A stretch of DNA of 64,000 nucleotides, from NCBI GenBank assembly GCA_023333565.1, contig JAJKFH010003045.1:1-64000 (forward strand), read 5' to 3'. The translations under genes were made by a program, and so were the position numbers. This document shows positions 60,101 to 64,000 of this stretch, one piece after another. Position 1 is the stretch's first letter. Each line of letters opens with the position of its first letter. A model generated the notes under the pieces. That model ran no database searches, was not told the origin of the DNA, and worked only from the letters and a program-made list of their open reading frames with translations. Origin of the DNA: Puffinus mauretanicus (Eukaryota > Chordata > Aves > Procellariiformes > Procellariidae).

Positions 60101-63100
60101 AGAGTAGAACCCCTTTTTGGGATGTGTGAAAAATTCCTACAGGAAGTGGATTCCTTTCAGAGGTGAGAAACTCTGTTGCTTCTTCACTTTATGTTAGAAA
60201 GTCCCATCATTGGGACCAGGGAATATTGTCATCAGGGAATATTCCATGTGTTTTTCATCTCTTCGCATCTCCCTTCCCCCATTACTGTCCTACATCGGGG
60301 ACTGCTGTCATGAGATAATGATAAAGCAAGAAGTAAACTCCCTTCTAAATGTGGGATCAGTAGAAGAGCTTTCCTGGGAGTATGACAAAAAAGGGAATTT
60401 CCTGTTCCTTTATCACAAATTTCTGAATTGTAAATGAGAGAGTGAGTGAACTGTCTGCATGCTCAAGGTGGGAGTCATCTCGCCCAGGTGTTGACCTTTG
60501 CTTTGTAGACCACTGGTTACAAAGCACTCACCCAGCTCTCCTCTCACTGGAGAGGTGCTTCTTTCATCTTATCCTAACACAGATGTCTAAAATACATCAG
60601 ATTAGTGATGCCCAGGTTTTTTCTGCCCACTCAGAAGTGAATTGGATAGCTAGCCCAGAGACATAGGTATCCAGAGTTGGCTGAGCAGAATTCCGTCTCT
60701 AGTTCTGATTAAATTCCCATTTATTTGTGATCCGTATGCTTGGCAGTTGTGGCTGGTTAAGTGATGAGAAAAGGGAGCCAAATCTACCCGTTCCCTAATG
60801 TTTAGCTTATTTGGTAGCTAATGACTAGAACTGTTCATTTGCTTTGTATCTGTTCTTCGCACTGAATCTCAGGATCAGCAAAACTCATGACTTTTTCTCA
60901 GGAATGTAACTCTGACAGGCAGTGATGAGTTCCACAAAAGGGAATAGGGATGTCGTGGTTGAACCCGGCAGGCAGCCAAACACCACGCAGCCGCTCGCTC
61001 GCTTCCCCACCAGTGGGATGGGGGAGAGAATCGGAAGAGTAAAAATGAGAACGCTTCTGGGTTGAGATAAGAACAGTTTGATAATTGAAATAAAATGTAA
61101 TAACAATAATAATAATAATAATAATAATAGTAATAATAAGAATTAATGAAAAGAGAGAGAAATAATAACAAAAAGAGAGAGAAATAAAACCCAAGAAAGA
61201 CAAGTGATGCAAAGGAAAAACAATTGCTCACCACCAACCGACCGATGCCCAGCCAGTCCCCAAGCAGCGGCCCCCCCGGCCAGCTTTCCCCTAGTTTATA
61301 TACTGAGTCATATGGTATGGAATATCCCGTTGGCCAGTTCGGGTCAGCTACGCTGGCTGTGCCCCCTCCCAGCTTCTTGTGTATCTCCAGCCTTCTCAGT
61401 TGGTAGAGCATGAGAAGCTGAAAAGGCCTTGATTCTGTGTAAGTGCTTCTCAGCCATAACGAAAACATCTCTATTATCAACACTGTTTTCAGCACAAATC
61501 CAAAATATAGCCCTGTACTAGCTACTACGAACAAAATTAACTCTATCCCAGCCAAAACCAGCACACAGGATGATGGCAGATCTTGTCAGTTAGCTGTAAG
61601 GTCACCTATAAATGCTCGGACATGTAAAATCCCCATGTCCAGGTTGTGCAGCTTCAGTGTGCCAGGTTTTAGCTGCATCCCACGACAGAGTAGTTGAAAT
61701 TTGCTGTCTGTAGCGGCAGTCATAGGAACACAAGGATGTGTATTCCTGCGCAGTCCTCTTACCACGTACAGAGGAGAGTGTGATTTTTCTCCACCCTTGC
61801 CAAGCTGGTGGTGGAGGCTTCCGTTTATGGATTATGAGCTCCTGTAGAACACCACCAGGATCCTGAAAAAAAAAAATCTTACTTCTAGGGCTTTAGGACC
61901 TGAAGCTGTTTTGGGCATGTCTGGTATTCCTATTCAGGCTTTATAGACTCAACTGTAGGTGAAGACACGGTGCAACACCGGACTTCACAAGCGGGGAGGA
62001 GAGCCCGTTGTTCAAGAGGCTGTTCACCTACAGAAATGGTGCATTTTTTTCACCAAATTGCATGAATATTTACTAGGCTTACGAGTATTTATGAGGCTTA
62101 CAAAACTGCTAAACACAGCAGGAATGTTGCTGATGATAACAGAGAAGCCATCAATGACTCAATCTAATGAAGCATCTTCTGCCTGCAAGGATGTAGGGTA
62201 GTAGCCCAATTCTACTTCTCTATTAAGAACAAGAAATACCAAATGCTCTTCTTGTTGTGAGGCTGTTGTCCCAAGCTACAGAATGGATTCTGTTCTCTGT
62301 TCTGGACCTCTAGAACTAGCCTTTTTTTTTTCCGTTACTGATTGTAGTTTACTATTACAATTTTACTCCTCAGATGTAATAAATAATACTCTCATAAATA
62401 TTGGTAGAGAAAAACCATTCTGGATGCTTTGCTGCAGCAGAAGGTCAGACAACTCACGTATTGTGTGTGGGGGCTATGTTAGACCCTGTAATGAATCAGC
62501 TATTCAGTTAGCCAGATGAAAGTGCACGGTGTAAAGAATTAGACGTATGTACGTCTTCCCTGAGAAGTACCAATTTCAAAAGTTTGCAAGGCAACTGTGG
62601 TAGGAATGTCTCTTTCACCCAGCTGTGTTTCTTTGTTGAGACATCGAGATTGAATGCAGAGTAATGGAATTGCCCGTAGTCTCATTTATTTAGCACTCTT
62701 ACTACCTAAATAGCATTACAGCTGCGCATGCAATCTGAGCAGACAAATCCCTACAGTATCTGGTTCTCATTAATGTGTTGTTGGTGGGCACCTCAGCATT
62801 TCTAGATCCTTTTTTGTGAATCCAAATTCCTTTGCCTGCTAGGCTATGTATTTATGAAGGACCTAAGAAGCGATTTCTGCATAGCCCTTGATGTTGTCAG
62901 TTTGAGCACAAGGTATGGTCCCAACATAACTAGCCAAAATCATCTTTATCTTATGTATGAGAAGTGCATCAGAAGTGGAATCTACATATCTAATTCTGTC
63001 ATTATAACTAAATATAAAGATTAAGTAGCCTCGCTGAAAATAACAATACTGCTGAAAAAAGTATTTGGTTTTTAATTTATTCTTAACACAGATGTTTCAT

Positions 63101-63709
63101 CTCTGAGCTCCCACATATGCAAGGCAGTTTTGTAGATAAATTGCTGGACTTAATGCCCAGACTCGTGACATCCAAGCCTTCGGAAGTGGTCAAGATTCTT
63201 CAGACAACACTGCGACAAAGTACCTTCCTCCACCTTCCTCTTCCAGAGCAGGTCAGTTTAACACAGAGAATTAAAATGCAATATCCTTGCAGACTCTCTC
63301 AGCATTTGACTAGTTCCTGATATACCATGAAGCTTTTAGGATTCAGGTTTTTGGTCAGTCCCAAGTGTTATTTCTTCAAAGGCTTTCTTCTTCTTACCTA
63401 GCATCCTCAGGACTACTGCTAAAAATACAGAAGACTCAGTAATTCCTGGCAGTATCTAAAAGAATCCACAGTTCATGCACAATTTCTCCGTTAAGAACAG
63501 TAACGATTGTCTCTTTTTCTTTCCTCCCCCTGCCTTATTTTTGCCAATCGCTTTGCCCCTAATAGCTCCATAGAGCTACTGCAAGTATCATTGAGCCTAC
63601 CGGTGAATCTGATAATCCTCTGAGGTTTACATCGGGGTTGGTAGTGGCACTGGATGTTGATGCAACTCTGGAACACGTGCAGGATCCCCAAGGAACCGTT
63701 AAAGTTCAG
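30110..63709 (+). CDS. INTS4: Integrator complex subunit 4, 21 of its coding exons (3' end outside window)
   Basis: INTS4 is the helical scaffold of the Integrator cleavage module, where it holds the INTS9-INTS11 endonuclease that processes snRNA 3' ends and cuts nascent transcripts at paused RNA polymerase II. It acts in the nucleus. The 21 exons join in frame to give 865 codons from [13 protein letters not shown] to DPQGTVKVQ. Every intron is GT-AG. The N-terminal two thirds consist of HEAT repeats (for example about 60-265 and 370-470), and the remainder is the alpha-helical and C-terminal domain. By comparison with the human protein (about 963 residues) some 100 residues in the last exons lie beyond 64,000. 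There is no frameshift or internal stop. The promoter is CpG-rich and was separated from upstream elements by an LTR. Confidence 0.97.
30829..31023 (+). CDS. INTS4: INTS4 coding exon 2
   Basis: This encodes residues 19-83, with [20 protein letters not shown] and the start of the HEAT array at [19 protein letters not shown]. Acceptor GCCCGCAG, donor GTGATG. Intron 2 (2,582 bp) holds a 31-bp tandem duplication and a T26 run. Confidence 0.96.
31853..31914 (+). repeat. 31-bp tandem duplication in INTS4 intron 2
   Basis: TACAACTTAAGGAACCT followed by AACTGGTGTAGT occurs twice with a 31-base period (31854 and 31885). It is a local slippage duplication. Confidence 0.85.
33084..33109 (+). repeat. 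T26 homopolymer in INTS4 intron 2
   Basis: An uninterrupted run of 26 T residues. It lies about 500 bp before exon 3 and is too far to act as the polypyrimidine tract. Confidence 0.9.
33606..33723 (+). CDS. INTS4: INTS4 coding exon 3
   Basis: This encodes residues 84 to the first base of 123: [20 protein letters not shown] and [14 protein letters not shown], a HEAT helix pair. Acceptor TTCCAG, donor GTAAGT. Intron 3 (2,033 bp) is largely two CR1 fragments in opposite orientation. Confidence 0.96.
34250..35335 (-). mobile_element. CR1 LINE fragment, antisense in INTS4 intron 3
   Basis: The 3' end is at 34250 and the 5'-truncated end at about 35335. On the minus strand it encodes RT motifs B and C ([26 protein letters not shown] near 35130) and the C-terminal region ([19 protein letters not shown]). 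It is interrupted by frame changes. Confidence 0.93.
35360..35700 (+). mobile_element. CR1 LINE fragment, sense in INTS4 intron 3
   Basis: Diverged sense-strand CR1: GTGTAGCCAGCAGGTCAAGG, CACTGGTTAGACCACATCTG and GGGAACTGGGCTTGTTC, ending in GAGTGATTCTG. It ends about 57 bases before exon 4. Confidence 0.85.
35757..35863 (+). CDS. INTS4: INTS4 coding exon 4
   Basis: This completes residue 123 and runs to 158: [19 protein letters not shown] to VEVACK. Acceptor TTTTGCAG, donor GTAAGG. The acceptor tract sits just beyond a CR1 fragment. Intron 4 is only 211 bp. Confidence 0.96.
36075..36260 (+). CDS. INTS4: INTS4 coding exon 5
   Basis: Residues 159-220: [18 protein letters not shown], then a more variable stretch ([20 protein letters not shown]), then VQKIIGD and [12 protein letters not shown]. 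Phase 0 at both ends, donor GTAAGG. Intron 5 (1,671 bp) shows T-rich runs only. Confidence 0.95.
37932..37982 (+). CDS. INTS4: INTS4 coding exon 6
   Basis: A 17-codon exon, residues 221-237: [17 protein letters not shown]. Acceptor CCTGTAG, donor GTAAAA. It is too short to be noticed as an open frame but matches the family exactly in place and phase. Confidence 0.95.
38626..38714 (+). CDS. INTS4: INTS4 coding exon 7
   Basis: Residues 238 to two bases of 267: [20 protein letters not shown] and WVLSQLYPE. Acceptor CTTTCAG, donor GTATGT. Intron 7 is 267 bp. Confidence 0.96.
38982..39102 (+). CDS. INTS4: INTS4 coding exon 8
   Basis: Residues 267-307: [40 protein letters not shown]. Acceptor GTGTTAG, donor GTAAGT. 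Intron 8 is 511 bp with no element seen. Confidence 0.96.
39614..39685 (+). CDS. INTS4: INTS4 coding exon 9
   Basis: A 24-codon exon, residues 308-331: [20 protein letters not shown] then SDLR. Acceptor CTCTTTAG, donor GTATGT. Intron 9 (1,038 bp) holds nothing identified. Confidence 0.96.
40724..40898 (+). CDS. INTS4: INTS4 coding exon 10
   Basis: Residues 332 to one base of 390: [54 protein letters not shown]. This is the most conserved stretch of the protein. Donor GTAAGT. Intron 10 (2,899 bp) is free of CR1. Confidence 0.97.
43798..44003 (+). CDS. INTS4: INTS4 coding exon 11
   Basis: Residues 390-458: [52 protein letters not shown], two HEAT units. Acceptor CTTAATAG, donor GTAAGA. Intron 11 (2,578 bp) starts with a T21 run at 44042. 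Confidence 0.97.
44042..44062 (+). repeat. T21 homopolymer in INTS4 intron 11
   Basis: A run of 21 T residues 38 bases after the exon 11 donor. Confidence 0.9.
46582..46724 (+). CDS. INTS4: INTS4 coding exon 12
   Basis: Residues 459 to two bases of 506: [45 protein letters not shown]. Acceptor TTTTTCAG. The donor is GTGAGT after TGGAA, which keeps the Lys codon split across the junction. Intron 12 is 1,023 bp. Confidence 0.96.
47748..47863 (+). CDS. INTS4: INTS4 coding exon 13
   Basis: Residues 506 to one base of 545: [38 protein letters not shown]. Acceptor TATTTTCAG, donor GTATCT, the weakest donor of the gene. Reading on past it would add only intron-coded residues before a stop. Intron 13 is 1,989 bp. 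Confidence 0.95.
49853..49986 (+). CDS. INTS4: INTS4 coding exon 14
   Basis: Residues 545-589: [44 protein letters not shown]. Acceptor TTTCAATAG, donor GTAAGT. Confidence 0.96.
50766..50923 (+). CDS. INTS4: INTS4 coding exon 15
   Basis: Residues 590 to two bases of 642: [52 protein letters not shown]. Acceptor TTGCTTAG, donor GTAAGG. Intron 15 is 2,854 bp without recognised repeats. Confidence 0.96.
53778..53871 (+). CDS. INTS4: INTS4 coding exon 16
   Basis: Residues 642-673: [31 protein letters not shown]. Acceptor ATGCTTCAG after a T-rich tract, donor GTTTGA, which is non-optimal. Intron 16 is 2,181 bp. Confidence 0.95.
56053..56133 (+). CDS. INTS4: INTS4 coding exon 17
   Basis: A 27-codon exon, residues 674-700: [27 protein letters not shown]. 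Acceptor TTCTGTAG, donor GTGAGG. Intron 17 (2,894 bp) contains two consecutive CR1 fragments. Confidence 0.96.
56310..57190 (+). mobile_element. CR1 LINE fragment with internal deletion, INTS4 intron 17
   Basis: It begins with an early RT segment ([19 protein letters not shown]), then jumps at about 56508 to the C-terminal part ([30 protein letters not shown]). The whole catalytic region, motifs A to C, is missing. The 3' end reads GGACTAGATGGCCTTTAAAGG and ends GATTCTGTG. Orientation is the same as INTS4. Confidence 0.92.
57194..57995 (+). mobile_element. Second, older CR1 LINE fragment, INTS4 intron 17
   Basis: It carries a motif A remnant ([20 protein letters not shown] near 57265-57325), a thumb-region remnant and the 3' end CTAGATGACCTCCAGAGGTCC. 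It is of a different subfamily, more diverged, and carries a large internal deletion. Confidence 0.85.
59028..59158 (+). CDS. INTS4: INTS4 coding exon 18
   Basis: Residues 701 to two bases of 744: [43 protein letters not shown]. Acceptor TCTGACAG, donor GTAAGG. Confidence 0.96.
60103..60162 (+). CDS. INTS4: INTS4 coding exon 19
   Basis: A 60-bp exon, residues 744 to two bases of 764: [19 protein letters not shown]. Acceptor TCATTACAG, donor GTGAGA. Intron 19 (2,929 bp) holds an antisense LTR. Confidence 0.95.
60951..61565 (-). mobile_element. ERVL-like solo LTR, antisense in INTS4 intron 19
   Basis: On the minus strand it starts TGTGCTGGTTTTGGCTGGG and ends AACCACGACA. This is the wording of an LTR family abundant in bird genomes, which I believe to be class III (ERVL). 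It has a TATATAAACTAG promoter box on the minus strand (near 61293-61304), GGCATCGGTCGG and an (AAT)n stretch at 61105-61139. The flanks (AGGGA and CAGGA) are not a clean duplication. No internal retroviral genes adjoin it. Confidence 0.85.
61105..61139 (+). repeat. (AAT)n microsatellite inside the LTR
   Basis: About eleven AAT units with one AGT interruption. Such a stretch is a normal part of this LTR family. Confidence 0.85.
63092..63251 (+). CDS. INTS4: INTS4 coding exon 20
   Basis: Residues 764-817: [53 protein letters not shown]. Acceptor TTAACACAG, donor GTCAGT. Intron 20 is 314 bp. Confidence 0.96.
63566..63709 (+). CDS. INTS4: INTS4 coding exon 21
   Basis: Residues 818-865: [48 protein letters not shown]. 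Acceptor CCTAATAG, donor GTAAGC at 63710. The gene continues beyond the window; 63710-64000 is intron. Confidence 0.95.
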
Positions 63710-64000
63710 GTAAGCAGTCACTTGATATAAATGCAAACAAGATTGCGTCTTAGGGGGAGTTTGTTTAAGGATGTCAATACTTCTAAATTGCAAATAATTA
63801 TACACTTTATTAGTAACAGCGTTGGATTGCTGTGTTTTGACCACACATTCAGAAACTGGTTTGTATATAGTGCGCTGCGTTGACTTGCATACGGTTCCTG
63901 AGAGTTTACTTTGAGCGCTCTGATGCCATTCCGTGCTCCGCTCACGCTACCCTCTTGCTTTCACACGCTCTGGGCACGTTACGGACACGAGCACAAATAA

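Noticed and set aside
60875..61564. A 229-codon minus-strand open frame
   Set aside because: It follows the LTR from end to end and includes Tyr repeats from the (AAT)n microsatellite; LTRs are non-coding and no retroviral protein feature is present.
1..64000. CRISPR arrays, operons or bacterial-type systems
   Set aside because: The window is vertebrate nuclear DNA with spliced genes; no regularly spaced repeats or polycistronic layout occur.

Overview
This is a vertebrate nuclear window, almost certainly from a bird. The evidence is: (i) many CR1 LINE fragments, several ending in the (ATTCTATG)n tail typical of avian CR1; (ii) a tandem pair of intact Spot 14 (THRSP) genes, an arrangement known from birds such as chicken; (iii) an LTR family that is abundant in bird genomes; (iv) introns with GT-AG boundaries and CpG-rich promoters. 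The genes present, THRSP, KCTD14 and INTS4, are neighbours in human 11q14.1, so this is a conserved syntenic block. I could not settle the species.

Layout. Positions 1-8,600 are very GC-rich. They open with a near-perfect inverted repeat (1-317 against 1373-1683) around a CR1 3' end. THRSP copy 1 follows (CDS 2822-3217, 3'-UTR exon near 3505-3890), then 4 kb of GC-rich spacer with CR1 pieces, then THRSP copy 2 (CDS 8157-8546). From about 8.35 kb base composition falls. Positions 8.6-22.2 kb hold no gene I can support: CR1 copies (a long 5'-truncated one at 16.66-18.94 kb, another at 19.99-20.86 kb), a short palindromic element and simple repeats. KCTD14 has a leader exon at 22263-22322 and its BTB exon at 25950-26621, with a candidate LTR in the 3.6-kb intron. 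An 847-bp solo LTR (29099-29945) lies directly upstream of INTS4. INTS4 runs from 30110 past the window end: 21 coding exons encode 865 codons, and the C-terminal exons lie outside. Its introns carry CR1 copies and one antisense LTR.

Function. The genes are neighbours by ancestry and share no pathway. THRSP proteins are small acidic regulators of lipogenesis, KCTD14 is a BTB-domain protein of poorly known role, and INTS4 is the HEAT-repeat scaffold of the Integrator cleavage module.

Most notable observations: the LTR upstream of INTS4 is flanked by a CCAT duplication and has split a 14-bp RFX X-box-like palindrome in the INTS4 promoter; the two THRSP copies share a 508-bp tract with only 3 differences that stops abruptly inside the coding region, a gene-conversion signature; and a ChoRE-like paired E-box lies upstream of copy 1 only. 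I saw no sign of a novel multi-gene system. The window is best read as a conserved avian locus reshaped by retroelements and gene conversion.
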